From contig NZ_CP046128.1 of NCBI RefSeq assembly GCF_038738535.1, positions 3,348,001 to 3,412,000 on the forward strand: 64,000 nucleotides of DNA, read 5' to 3'. Of this stretch, positions 8,034-16,569 are shown piece after piece. The position numbers were made by a program, and so were the translations under genes. Every line of letters starts with the position of its first letter. Within the stretch, counting starts at the first letter, position 1. The notes beneath the pieces were generated by a model. The model was not told where the DNA came from, searched no databases, and saw only the letters and a program-made list of their open reading frames with translations. The stretch comes from Bacillus pumilus (GTDB lineage Bacteria > Bacillota > Bacilli > Bacillales > Bacillaceae).

Positions 8034-8666
8034 CTAATCAATTTCTCGTTTAATATTTTGCATTTTTTCATCTAAGTAATGGGCGATATCTGCCGCTTCC
8101 TTCAATTCATCGGTCAGCTGATGAGGGACATCGTTTTGCAGTTTATAATAGATTTTATGTTCAAGGCTCGCCCAAAAATCCATCGCTATGGTCCGCACCT
8201 GAATCTCAACCTTCACATGCTCCACACGATTCGTTAAGTACACAGGGATTTCCACAATTAAATGAAGACTTCTGTAGCCATTTGGTTTTGGATGTTGAAT
8301 GTAATCCTTCACTTCAAGGATTTTTAGATCCTCTCTTTGCCTCAATACATCCATAATATTATAGATATCTTGAATAAAGGAGCAGATGATACGGACACCT
8401 GCGATATCATGGATATACTCCTTGGCACATTGTGTTGTGATGTCGCATCCTTTTCTTGCTAATTTATTTACAATGCTTTCAAAGGATTTGATTCGTGATT
8501 TTGTATGCTCTATTGGATTGTGTCCATGGATTAAATTATATTCCTGGCTGATAATTGAAAACTTTGTATCCATTTCATCTAATGCAAATTTATATACTAA
8601 TAATTCATTTTTCCAGTCTTCCATGACGTTTTTCAAATCTTCTACATGAGTTGCTGACATATTCAT
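8034..8666 (-). CDS. relP: small alarmone synthetase RelP/SasA (YwaC)
   Basis: Stand-alone (p)ppGpp synthetase of 210 residues, same length as B. subtilis YwaC. It transfers pyrophosphate from ATP to GDP/GTP, and there is no hydrolase domain. Synthetase motifs include HDIAGVRIICSFIQDIY, KPNGYRSLHLIVE, VEIQVRTIAMDFWASLEHKIYYK and the tetramer-forming C-terminal helix. The sequence closely follows YwaC as I remember it. An ECF-type promoter lies upstream, consistent with the cell-envelope-stress induction (sigma-M/W) known for ywaC. The ATG has a slightly long spacing from AAAGGAG (13 bases). Confidence 0.92.
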   Translation of the reverse strand: MNMSATHVEDLKNVMEDWKNELLVYKFALDEMDTKFSIISQEYNLIHGHNPIEHTKSRIKSFESIVNKLARKGCDITTQCAKEYIHDIAGVRIICSFIQDIYNIMDVLRQREDLKILEVKDYIQHPKPNGYRSLHLIVEIPVYLTNRVEHVKVEIQVRTIAMDFWASLEHKIYYKLQNDVPHQLTDELKEAADIAHYLDEKMQNIKREID

Positions 8667-8721
8667 TTCTTTTTGTCATCTCCTTTTGGGAAACGGCGGC
8701 TGCACCGCTTTCCGTTTACTA

Positions 8722-8748
8722 GACGGAGAAAGGACTCAAAAGGTTTTA
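8722..8748 (-). promoter_or_regulatory. ECF-sigma promoter of relP
   Basis: Minus strand TAAAAC, 17-base spacer, CGTC. This fits the TGAAAC-N16/17-CGTC consensus of envelope-stress ECF sigma factors (sigma-M/W/X), with one mismatch in the -35. It is 56 bases upstream of the relP start. Confidence 0.6.
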
Positions 8749-8760
8749 AAAAATACGTCG

Positions 8761-9774
8761 TCAGCCTCGCTGTTTGTAATACGTTAACGCCAGCGCAAGC
8801 GCGAGTACAGAGCCTTTCACAATATCCATCGCGTAATAAGGGACAGACATCATCACAAGTCCATTTTGCAAAATACCGATGAGCACAGCCCCAATAAACG
8901 TACCAAATGCATTTGGCTTTCCTGCTCCCATGACGGAAAAACCGATAAAAGCTGCCGCTACGCCATCCATTAAATAAGGTGCGCCAGCATTTATTTCCGC
9001 TGTCATCACCCTTGATGCCAGCACAATACCACCGATTGCTGCAAATAAAGCCGAGAGCAGATATGCTGCGATTTTATATTTGTTTACATGAATACCGGAC
9101 AATCGAGCCGCTTCCTTATTCCCTCCAATAATGTACATAAATCGGCCGTGCTTTGTGTAGGTCATGAAAACATGTGCAAATAGCACAATGGCTGCCATTA
9201 AGAGAATGATATATGGCACCTGGCCGATTTTGCTGAAAAAGGCGGGGATTGTACCCGTTGAGAATGTACCGTCAGGCAGCACCATGTTTTCAGAAATGGT
9301 CGCCCCTTTCGTATACGTTTGAGCCAGTCCTTGAATGATAAACATCATAGCTAATGTCATGAGCATATCTGGAATTTTCATTTTGACAATCATCAAGGCA
9401 TTGAGTAAACCAACAATAAGGGCAGCCGCTAGCGCAGAGAGGATCGCAATCAGCGGGTTTTGCGAAAACCACACGAACATAGAAATCACAATTGCATTCG
9501 ATAACGTTGCGACTGATCCGACTGATAAATCAAAGCCGTTTACTGCCAATGAGATGGTAAGGCCCACCGCAATAATGGTCACAATGGAGATAGACCGTAA
9601 AATATTGATGATATTCCCTGATTGCAAAAACGCTGGATTCGCTGCCGCAAATACCACAATCAATACGACAATGGTTAAGATCGTGCCATATCGATAAAAG
9701 AAATCAAATAGATGAAAGGATGGCCGCTGTTTTTTCATTTGCTGCACAGGGGCTGGAATTTGTCGTTCACTCAT
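8761..9774 (-). CDS. RbsC-like ABC transporter permease, SAM-riboswitch operon
   Basis: Permease of 337 residues of the ribose/galactose class (RbsC/MglC family), with about eight to ten membrane segments. Characteristic motifs are GLTISLAVNGFDLSVGS and GGNKEAARLSGIHVNKYK. It is the last gene of an operon binding protein-ATPase-permease whose leader carries a SAM-I riboswitch. Despite the sugar-type family, this regulation suggests a sulfur-containing sugar such as methylthioribose or a related salvage substrate. It overlaps the ATPase gene by four bases. Confidence 0.85.
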   Translation of the reverse strand: MSERQIPAPVQQMKKQRPSFHLFDFFYRYGTILTIVVLIVVFAAANPAFLQSGNIINILRSISIVTIIAVGLTISLAVNGFDLSVGSVATLSNAIVISMFVWFSQNPLIAILSALAAALIVGLLNALMIVKMKIPDMLMTLAMMFIIQGLAQTYTKGATISENMVLPDGTFSTGTIPAFFSKIGQVPYIILLMAAIVLFAHVFMTYTKHGRFMYIIGGNKEAARLSGIHVNKYKIAAYLLSALFAAIGGIVLASRVMTAEINAGAPYLMDGVAAAFIGFSVMGAGKPNAFGTFIGAVLIGILQNGLVMMSVPYYAMDIVKGSVLALALALTYYKQRG

Positions 9775-11267
9775 GATTGTCCTCCTGTTGAATGATATAA
9801 AAGCTCTTCCTCAGTCGTTGGCGCAGTCATTTCCCGGGCAATGCTGCCATCATACAGCACGTAGACTCGGTCTGCGATACCTGCAATCTCCGACAGCTCA
9901 CTTGACGCATAAATCACAGATTTCCCGCGGGCGGCAAGCTCTGCAATCAGGGTAAAAATATCTTTTTTCGCTCCAACGTCAACGCCTTTTGTTGGTTCAT
10001 CAAAGAGATAGACATCCGCCTCAGCCAGCAGCCATTTTCCAATGGCAATCTTCTGTTGATTTCCACCGGATAGATGCTTCACCTTTGCTTCAAGAGAAGG
10101 CGTTTTGACACCAAGCCGTTTGACGATTACGTCTGCTTCCCGCTTTTCCTTCGAACGATGTAAGAAGCTGAACACCCGTGAGAATGAACGAAGACTTGCA
10201 GCCGTTAAGTTCCACCCCACGCTCTCTTCTGTTAGAACTCCTTCCTTCCTCCGCTCTTCCGGCACAAGGGCCATTCCAGCTCTCACGGCTTGATAAGGCG
10301 ATGTGATGCGAACGGTTTGACCATGAAGCTGCACAGTTCCCGTCTTTTTTTCTGAGGCGCCGAAAAGGGCTTTACACAATTCCGTTTTTCCAGCACCGAC
10401 AAGGCCAGCAATTCCGAGAATTTCTCCCTTTTTCACATGAAGATGAATGTTGCGTAATTTATGCTGGTCGTTTAGTTGCTTCACTTCAAGCACAATGGGT
10501 GCATCCTTCAAAGGTGTACGGAGCGGGAATTGCTCCTCTAATGGCGCACCTAGCATTTCTTCAATGATCTGCTGCGGATTTGTATCTTGAACGAGGTGAG
10601 CTGCGACATCGGTTCCATTTCGCATCACTGTCAGTTCATCACAGATGGTGAAAATTTCAGGCATGCGATGGGAGATAAACACAATGCCCGTTCCATTCTG
10701 TTTCAGCCGATCAATCATTGAGAATAACTTGCTTGTTTCTGTATGACTAAGAGGAGCCGTTGGTTCATCTAAGATTAAAATGCTGCATTTAATCGAAACG
10801 GCCTTGGCAATGAGCACCATCTGTTTTTCTGCAAGGGTCAGATCACTCACAAGGCGTTTTGTGGAGATGTCGATGTCCATTTCTTTTAATAGTTGAGCTG
10901 CCTTACGGTGCAGCTCTTTCCAGCCGACAAATGTTTTTTTCTCAATCTGATGCATCATCATATTCTCACCAACACTTAAGTAGGGAACTAGCGCCGTATC
11001 CACTTCTTGATGGACCGTCTGCACACCATATGAGGCCGCATTCTTTGGGGTTTGAATGGATGCCGCCTGACCATTGATATGGATGCTTCCTTCATAGTGC
11101 GAATGAGCGCCAGAAAGAACTTTCATTAACGTGGACTTCCCAGCACCATTCGCTCCAATCAGCGCATGAACCGTCCCTTTTTTTAATGTAAAATTCACTT
11201 GATCTAACGCTTTTACTCCTGGGAATTCAATCGAAATATGTTTCATACAAACAAGCGGCGAAGTCAT
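9771..11267 (-). CDS. RbsA/MglA-like tandem ABC ATPase, SAM-riboswitch operon
   Basis: Protein of 498 residues with two tandem nucleotide-binding domains, as in RbsA. Domain 1 (about 1-240) has Walker A GANGAGKST and Walker B ILILDEPTA. Domain 2 (about 250-490) has GLVGAGKTE, the signature LSGGNQQKIAIGKW and YLFDEPTKGVD. The inner ATG at 11267 is preferred: it lies six bases after GAAGGAGG, while the in-frame ATGs upstream precede the ribosome site. It powers uptake by the adjacent permease. Substrate inferred from the riboswitch, see the binding protein. Confidence 0.87.
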   Translation of the reverse strand: MTSPLVCMKHISIEFPGVKALDQVNFTLKKGTVHALIGANGAGKSTLMKVLSGAHSHYEGSIHINGQAASIQTPKNAASYGVQTVHQEVDTALVPYLSVGENMMMHQIEKKTFVGWKELHRKAAQLLKEMDIDISTKRLVSDLTLAEKQMVLIAKAVSIKCSILILDEPTAPLSHTETSKLFSMIDRLKQNGTGIVFISHRMPEIFTICDELTVMRNGTDVAAHLVQDTNPQQIIEEMLGAPLEEQFPLRTPLKDAPIVLEVKQLNDQHKLRNIHLHVKKGEILGIAGLVGAGKTELCKALFGASEKKTGTVQLHGQTVRITSPYQAVRAGMALVPEERRKEGVLTEESVGWNLTAASLRSFSRVFSFLHRSKEKREADVIVKRLGVKTPSLEAKVKHLSGGNQQKIAIGKWLLAEADVYLFDEPTKGVDVGAKKDIFTLIAELAARGKSVIYASSELSEIAGIADRVYVLYDGSIAREMTAPTTEEELLYHSTGGQS

Positions 11268-11336
11268 AGGTGTCCTCCTTCTCATGATCATCATCTGAAA
11301 AACGAAACACCCTCTATGGAAGAGAGTGCACGGTGT

Positions 11337-12455
11337 TTATTTTGTATAATGTTTCTTCAAGGTCTTCATCCAATCTTCTTCAAAAGCAGTCGATGAGCCG
11401 AAACCCTTCACTTCGTCTGCAAGATTGACCATATTGATGGCTTTTCCTGCTTGTTGAAGCTGATTTTGCGAGATGAGAGAGGCCTCAAGGTCATAGGAAG
11501 ATGGCGTTTTCTCACCCGCTATTTTCTTCGCAAGAATTCTCACGTCAACAGCGCCGATGAGCTTCGGATCAACCGCTGCTGTGTACTTCCATGGACTTTC
11601 TTTCGCTGTCATTTCTTGAAGATCAGCATTTGACACATCAATCCCGTAAATCTTCACTTCTGTTCTTCCTGCTTCCTTTAGCGCTCTTGCTGCGCCAATG
11701 GCAAAGGCATCCCACGTGGCAAAAATAGCGTCAAGTTTACCCTTTGGATATTTATTCAGCATCGCTGCCACTGCATTTTGCGTTTGAACAGACGTATCAG
11801 AGGAAGCAATGCCAAAGCGGTCAAGTTCCTTGATCCCTGAATGTTGGTTGAGCGTTTCTTGATAGACCTTGTTTCGTCTCACCATTGGCGGGAACCCATC
11901 TACCCAGAGGTATGCAATATTTGCTTTTCCTTTAAAATCAGACACGAGTGCGTCTAGTGATTTTTTCGCTAATTGTTCGTCATCTTGAGACGTCACTGTG
12001 ACCCCTTTGATGTCCTTCAGCTTAGGATTCGAATCAAACGCTACGACTGGAATGCCCTTCGCTGTGATCTTTTTCACGTCAGCGACGGTCGCCTCGTCGT
12101 CCCCATGAGAGATGATAAAGCCATCATAATTTTCTTCCAGCGCCTGAGAGATCGCATCATGGAATTTCGCTGTATCCCCGTTTGCGGTGTAGACATCTAC
12201 CGTAAAGCCAAGCGCTTCACCTTCTGCCTTCGTCCCAGCTAAAAACTGCGCTGTATGATCATCTCCTCCGATTTTACGGATGACTTTAATTTTTGCTCCC
12301 TGTCCCTTTGCAAATCGCTTCGGTACATTGTCAAAGGAGACCTTTTCGTTCGCATTTGCCTTTGAGCCTGCACTTGATCCAGTGCCGCAGCCCGTTAATA
12401 GGATCGTCAATACCATTAATAATATAAGACATGATGTAAAATGCTTACGCTTCAT
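11337..12455 (-). CDS. sugar-type substrate-binding lipoprotein, SAM-riboswitch operon
   Basis: Periplasmic-binding-protein-fold lipoprotein of 372 residues. The signal peptide ends in ILLTGC (Cys23). The mature protein resembles RbsB/Xyl-type binders (Peripla_BP_4), with segments such as DGFIISHGDD, GIPVVAFDSN, ATWDAFAIGAA and YGIDVSNADL. It is the first gene of the operon and lies about 100 bases behind the terminator of a SAM-I riboswitch. Comparative genomics of methionine regulation in Gram-positives has proposed a methylthioribose transporter of this type; I recall it as MtsABC. The ligand here remains inference. Confidence 0.85.
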   Translation of the reverse strand: MKRKHFTSCLILLMVLTILLTGCGTGSSAGSKANANEKVSFDNVPKRFAKGQGAKIKVIRKIGGDDHTAQFLAGTKAEGEALGFTVDVYTANGDTAKFHDAISQALEENYDGFIISHGDDEATVADVKKITAKGIPVVAFDSNPKLKDIKGVTVTSQDDEQLAKKSLDALVSDFKGKANIAYLWVDGFPPMVRRNKVYQETLNQHSGIKELDRFGIASSDTSVQTQNAVAAMLNKYPKGKLDAIFATWDAFAIGAARALKEAGRTEVKIYGIDVSNADLQEMTAKESPWKYTAAVDPKLIGAVDVRILAKKIAGEKTPSSYDLEASLISQNQLQQAGKAINMVNLADEVKGFGSSTAFEEDWMKTLKKHYTK

Positions 12456-12554
12456 TGCTGTTCCTCCTCAAGTTGTTTTTATTTTTCTCATCGGAAAACT
12501 AGGTAAAACAGTGGGAAAACGCCAGTAAACTTTTCTTTCATTTGAAAAAGAGAC

Positions 12555-12736
12555 GAAAAAAAGCCTCTCCTGGAAAGAGAGGCTTGATCACCGTTGCATG
12601 AAACATGTATCGGGAAGTCTTCCTCTCTTATCTGTCAAAGCTGTAACAGCTTTGCAGGAATTAGCACCAATTTCTATAGTAGAAACGGTTGCCGGGCGTC
12701 ATAGGGCCAGTCCCTCTGCCTCTCTTGATAAGAGAT
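12555..12736 (-). ncRNA. SAM-I (S-box) riboswitch with terminator
   Basis: The minus strand carries the S-box core: ATCAAGAGAGGCAGAGGGAC then TGGCCCTATGACGCC and CGGCAACC. P1 is TCTCTTATC (12736-12728) paired with GATAAGAGA (12632-12624). The terminator is AAGCCTCTC / GAGAGGCTT followed by seven T (12584-12555). AAGAGAGG of the P1 3' strand can pair with CCTCTCTT of the terminator, forming the antiterminator. The expected effect is that high SAM stops transcription of the downstream transporter operon. The riboswitch call itself is near certain. Confidence 0.96.
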
Positions 12737-12850
12737 CCGTTATGAAATTTTGTTTTAGTTAAAATGTCTTCTTTACTTTAATGTGATGTGACAACAATGT
12801 CAATGATTTTTTTGAAAATTTAAAACAATACATTTGTGGTTCATACATGC

Positions 12851-14278
12851 TTAACTTCCGATGATTTTCTTAGCAGGTGATGATTTCTTCAGGCGAAAGT
12901 CATATTTTTTCTCATTCACAAATTGTGGATTGAGGTGTGCTGATCCTTTATCTTGGCCGCTTTTCAAGAGATACGTTTTGTAGCCTTCCATCCATTTCCC
13001 GCGCCATACCCACTGTGATGCCTTCGCACCTTTTCGGTCGTCATACACGTTCTTCTGGAAGGTATTCTTTTGATTCACTCCATAAAGATTCACGACTAAG
13101 TAATGCGACGCACTCGCTGTCATAATATTATTCGTGATTCGATTGTTCACGGCTTGATATTGCATCAACAATTGACCGCCTTCTAAGCCGGCTGTGTCAT
13201 TTTTGTACAAAATATTATGTGAGATCGTCGTATTTGTTGTTCCGCCTCGCTTTTTATCATAGCCGCCAATTGAAATACCTGTATAACGGTTCAAATACAC
13301 TTGATTGTGTTCGATGCGAATGCGATCTGCCATTTTTCCTTTATGTTCACTTGTGACTTCAATCCCCAGGTCATTGTGATGTGTGATGTTATGATCAATC
13401 ACAATGTCCTTTCCGCCATCAACATAAATTCCGCCAGCGGAGATGTCTTTGCCATAGGCTGGATTCCCTGCACTCGTAATCTCATATACTTTGTTTTTAG
13501 ATACGACACCATTTCTGACTTGATCGTACTTTTTAGAAGGTGCTACGTTCTCAAAACCAATTAAATCAATGCCTATATTATCTGTGTGGCGAACCGTGTT
13601 ATGTGTCACACGGAACTTGTTGACGTTCCCATTTAGCACAAGCGCTTCACTGAAGCCAAGCTTTAATTTTTCAACAGTGTTTCCTTTGATTTCAATGTCT
13701 TCAATGGCCGCAGGAGCTTTTGTTCCATAGACCGCAATACCGTGCGCATTCCCATTTTTGTGTGTCGTCTGAATGTCATACACTCGGTTGTTGAGCAGTT
13801 TGACGCCTTTGCCGCTTCCTTTGATGAAAATACCGACTGGTGTCACATCTTCCTTATTCGTCTTGAGATGTCCCACCGTCAGACCTTTGAGGGTGATGTA
13901 GCTTTTTTGATCGATCGTGACAAGACCGCCATCTGCTTGATTTCCCTTAAGAGAAGCCCCGCTAATGACAGGTTTTTCTTTTCCGTAAGCTTGAAAGATA
14001 ACGGGTGCTTTCTTTGTACCTGAATGGCGGACAATCAATTTCTCTTTGTATGTGCCGCCTCTCATGTAAATAGCTGCCCCGGCTTTCGCCATACTTGCCG
14101 CTTTTTTCAGCGTGCGAAAAGGTTTTTGCTTCGTTCCCGGGTTTTTGTCGTTTCCGTTTGGCGCCACGTAATAGGCTGTGCTTTGCTTAGCGCCAGCCTC
14201 CTCTGTCATCGCTTGACAGCCGAAGCTGATCACGGTCATGAATAAAATAAGTAAAATGCCTAGTATCGCTCGTTTCAT
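12851..14278 (-). CDS. secreted right-handed beta-helix protein, pectate-lyase-like
   Basis: Protein of about 475 residues. It has an N-terminal hydrophobic signal (MKRAILGILLILFMTVISFG, then Cys, a possible but imperfect lipobox). The DUF1565-type opening YVAPNGNDKNPGTKQKPF follows, then many short parallel beta-helix coils rich in Asn, such as HNTVRHTDNIGIDL and HNDLGIEV. The fold is shared by pectate lyases of family PL9 and related polysaccharide-binding enzymes. The inner ATG at 14278 follows AAAGGAG; an earlier GTG overlaps it. It is divergent from ilvK, and a cre-like sequence (14509-14524) lies between them. Similar to YwoF-like B. subtilis proteins; enzymatic activity is not proven by motifs. 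Confidence 0.75.
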   Translation of the reverse strand: MKRAILGILLILFMTVISFGCQAMTEEAGAKQSTAYYVAPNGNDKNPGTKQKPFRTLKKAASMAKAGAAIYMRGGTYKEKLIVRHSGTKKAPVIFQAYGKEKPVISGASLKGNQADGGLVTIDQKSYITLKGLTVGHLKTNKEDVTPVGIFIKGSGKGVKLLNNRVYDIQTTHKNGNAHGIAVYGTKAPAAIEDIEIKGNTVEKLKLGFSEALVLNGNVNKFRVTHNTVRHTDNIGIDLIGFENVAPSKKYDQVRNGVVSKNKVYEITSAGNPAYGKDISAGGIYVDGGKDIVIDHNITHHNDLGIEVTSEHKGKMADRIRIEHNQVYLNRYTGISIGGYDKKRGGTTNTTISHNILYKNDTAGLEGGQLLMQYQAVNNRITNNIMTASASHYLVVNLYGVNQKNTFQKNVYDDRKGAKASQWVWRGKWMEGYKTYLLKSGQDKGSAHLNPQFVNEKKYDFRLKKSSPAKKIIGS

Positions 14279-14646
14279 CTTGTTGTTTGCTCCTTTCACT
14301 TCTCTTCTTCCTTTATCGGTTAAAAAAAAGAGGATTAAAATATGAGAATGCCCCTTGCAATGTACTGGTCAAAAGGTGTATGGTTGAAAGAATATCTTAC
14401 AGGAAATTCACCCGCTTTTAAATTGTCAGATTAATCAGTTAATAATGCATTTGGATTTTATTTCTTTATTAAAAAGGGGTGACATGAGGCAGACTGACGG
14501 CAGAGAGAAGGAAAGCGCTTTAACAGATTTTTCTTATCTGAATTCCAGAAAACCTATTGCTAATATTTTGTGAAGGTATAGAATAGAATCATAATTATTT
14601 CATATTATTAGAATTTTCAAATAATCAAACAGCAAGGAGATTTACG
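14279..14646. other. divergent intergenic region, beta-helix gene / ilvK
   Basis: 368 bases without a gene. It holds the promoters of both divergent genes, a cre-like palindrome GAAAGCGCTTTA (within 14509-14524, three mismatches to the full consensus) and a CodY-like box. No T-box specifier or antiterminator was recognised in the ilvK leader. Confidence 0.6.
14612..14626 (+). promoter_or_regulatory. CodY-box-like site before ilvK
   Basis: AATTTTCAAATAATC, 12 of 15 matches to the CodY consensus AATTTTCWGAAAATT, 20 bases upstream of the start codon. B. subtilis ywaA/ilvK is a known CodY target, which supports it. Confidence 0.55.
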
Positions 14647-15738
14647 ATGCCAAAACAACCCATCCGCGTTGAACTTAGTTCAACAAAAAAACCAAAACCT
14701 CAATCTGATCAACTTGAATTCGGAAAAATCTTCACAGATCACATGTTTGTGATGGATTATTCCATTGATCAAGGCTGGTACGATCCCAGAATTATACCTT
14801 ATCAGGCCATTCCAATGGACCCAGCTTCGATGGTCTACCATTATGGGCAATCTGTTTTTGAAGGCTTAAAAGCTTATGTTTCTGAGGATCAGAAAATTCT
14901 CTTATTCCGTCCGGAAAAGAACATGGAACGCTTAAACAGATCCAATGACCGCCTGTGTATCCCACAAATTGATACAGAAACGGTTTTAGAGGGCTTAAAT
15001 GAACTCATTCGCATTGATAAGGATTGGGTACCTGATGCAGAGGGCACTTCCTTGTATATCCGTCCATTCATTATTTCCACTGAGCCGTATTTAGGCGTTG
15101 CGCCGTCAAGCACGTATAAGCTGCTGATTATCTTATCTCCAGTGGGATCTTACTATAAAGAAGGCATCCACCCGGTCAAAATTGCAGTTGAAAACGAATT
15201 TGTCCGTGCCGTTAAGGGCGGGACAGGAAATGCCAAAACAGCTGGAAACTATGCCTCAAGCCTCAAGGCACAGCAAGTCGCTGAAACCAAAGGCTTTTCA
15301 CAGGTTCTTTGGCTTGATGGAGTCGAGAAAAAGTACATTGAAGAAGTCGGGAGTATGAATATCTTCTTTAAAATCAATGGAGAAATCGTGACGCCTGAAT
15401 TGAACGGCAGCATTTTAGAAGGCATCACCCGTAACTCTGTACTTGAGCTGTTAAAACATTGGGGTATTCCAGTGACAGAGCGTAAAATTTCGATTGATGA
15501 GTTAATTGAAGCACATCAATCAGGTGAGCTTGAAGAAATTTTTGGAACTGGAACGGCGGCCGTCATCTCTCCTGTCGGGGAATTAATTTATCACGATCAG
15601 CCATATGTGATTCAAGATGGTCAAACAGGTGAAGTATCGAAGAAATTGTATGAGGCCATTACCGGTATTCAAAAAGGAACACAGCCAGATATCTTCGGCT
15701 GGACAGTAGAAGTCGACTCGGTCGTTAAGCAGACATAA
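14647..15738 (+). CDS. ilvK: branched-chain amino acid aminotransferase IlvK (YwaA)
   Basis: PLP-dependent class IV aminotransferase of 363 residues. It interconverts leucine, isoleucine and valine with their 2-oxo acids in the last step of synthesis and first of degradation. Visible motifs are the GTGNAKTAGNYASSLKAQ stretch around the active-site lysine region, the conserved SMNIFF and the GTGTAAVISPVGE phosphate-binding loop. Length and sequence match B. subtilis YwaA. AAGGAG lies seven to eight bases before the ATG. A CodY-like box is just upstream and a terminator just downstream, so it forms a monocistronic unit. Confidence 0.93.
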   Translation: MPKQPIRVELSSTKKPKPQSDQLEFGKIFTDHMFVMDYSIDQGWYDPRIIPYQAIPMDPASMVYHYGQSVFEGLKAYVSEDQKILLFRPEKNMERLNRSNDRLCIPQIDTETVLEGLNELIRIDKDWVPDAEGTSLYIRPFIISTEPYLGVAPSSTYKLLIILSPVGSYYKEGIHPVKIAVENEFVRAVKGGTGNAKTAGNYASSLKAQQVAETKGFSQVLWLDGVEKKYIEEVGSMNIFFKINGEIVTPELNGSILEGITRNSVLELLKHWGIPVTERKISIDELIEAHQSGELEEIFGTGTAAVISPVGELIYHDQPYVIQDGQTGEVSKKLYEAITGIQKGTQPDIFGWTVEVDSVVKQT

Positions 15739-15743
15739 GCATG

Positions 15744-15780
15744 TAAAAGAACCTTTCAGTCATGAAGGGTTCTTTTTTTG
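15744..15780 (+). terminator. terminator of ilvK
   Basis: AGAACCTTTCA / TGAAGGGTTCT hairpin followed by a run of T. Confidence 0.9.
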
Positions 15781-15838
15781 TTTATTTACCCCTCCAATAT
15801 ACCTTATAATGGTAATCATACGTATAAGGAGTGATGGT

Positions 15839-16027
15839 ATTTTTTTTACTTATCTACTAGCGTTCTTAGGTATTTGCATCGGATCGATGATCATAGCTAC
15901 AGGTTTCGACGATTCACCGTTCCTCACCCGGTTTCTATTTAAGGTTCTCGGGATTTTTATCCTTGTTCTTTCCATTACTTTTGTAAAGGTTAGACGAAAG
16001 AGGCTACACAACAAAAAGGCGAAATAG
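15839..16027 (+). CDS. small membrane protein with apparent ATT start
   Basis: Hypothetical protein of about 62 residues with two membrane segments (LLAFLGICIGSMIIATGF and FKVLGIFILVLSITF) and a strongly basic tail (VRRKRLHNKKAK). AAGGAG at 15826-15831 sits seven bases before ATT (15839), an unusual start; the only in-frame ATG (15809) lies upstream of the ribosome site and would add 10 residues. Adding one T to the run of eight T (15840-15847) would put an ATG at 15834 in frame but with only two bases to AAGGAG. Either a rare ATT start or a homopolymer length change explains this. Function unknown. Confidence 0.5.
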   Translation: MFFTYLLAFLGICIGSMIIATGFDDSPFLTRFLFKVLGIFILVLSITFVKVRRKRLHNKKAK

Positions 16028-16052
16028 ACTTAGATGTCCAGTCAGCCGCCCA

Positions 16053-16451
16053 TCAAATCGTGCACCAAAACAAGACCGATACCCCCACAATCGCCCCTGC
16101 ATATATCCACTGTTTCCTTTTTATGCTCCGCTTTCTTTCGATCAGTAAAAAGATCTCTGGTAAAAAGACGATGATGATTTCTAGGATAAAGACAAGATAA
16201 TAAACAAGCGGCATGGGCTGGAAATCAAAGTCTCTTTCATCTCCACCAATCGTTGCGAAATACATCAACAGGTTGGTCACTGGAATGGTAAAACAAACGA
16301 GCAGGCGGAGAACATAAATCCACACATACTGTCTATGACGAATAAGACCAATAAATGAAGCAATGATGCCATACAAAAACAAGACCACTGTGCCGTAACT
16401 CATCAGTGGTTGAACGATAAAGCCGTAAAGCATTAAACCAATTGCAACCAT
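16053..16451 (-). CDS. hypothetical four-helix membrane protein
   Basis: Protein of 132 residues with four hydrophobic segments and a basic stretch (ERKRSIKRK) between the third and fourth. The start at 16451 (MVAIGLMLYGF) has AAAGGA ten bases upstream; the longer reading frame to 16631 would run through the terminator of licH and is rejected. I do not recognise the family. It lies downstream of the lic operon but has its own ribosome site behind the terminator, so it is probably transcribed separately. Confidence 0.6.
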   Translation of the reverse strand: MVAIGLMLYGFIVQPLMSYGTVVLFLYGIIASFIGLIRHRQYVWIYVLRLLVCFTIPVTNLLMYFATIGGDERDFDFQPMPLVYYLVFILEIIIVFLPEIFLLIERKRSIKRKQWIYAGAIVGVSVLFWCTI

Positions 16452-16536
16452 ATTCAAACCGTCCTTTCTTTGAAGCCATACATGCTGTTTTTTTCTATCA
16501 TACACTTCTTTCTCGAATTTCCATATGGGGCAATGA

Positions 16537-16562
16537 TAAAAAACGACCCCATAAAGGGGCCA
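16537..16562 (-). terminator. terminator of the lic operon
   Basis: Minus-strand hairpin GGCCCC-TTTAT-GGGGTC followed by GTTTTTT, directly after licH. Confidence 0.85.
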
Positions 16563-16569
16563 TTTTGTT

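Noticed and set aside
14279-14646. T-box leader for ilvK
   Set aside because: No T-box core (AGGGTGGNACCGCG type) or terminator-antiterminator pair before the start codon.
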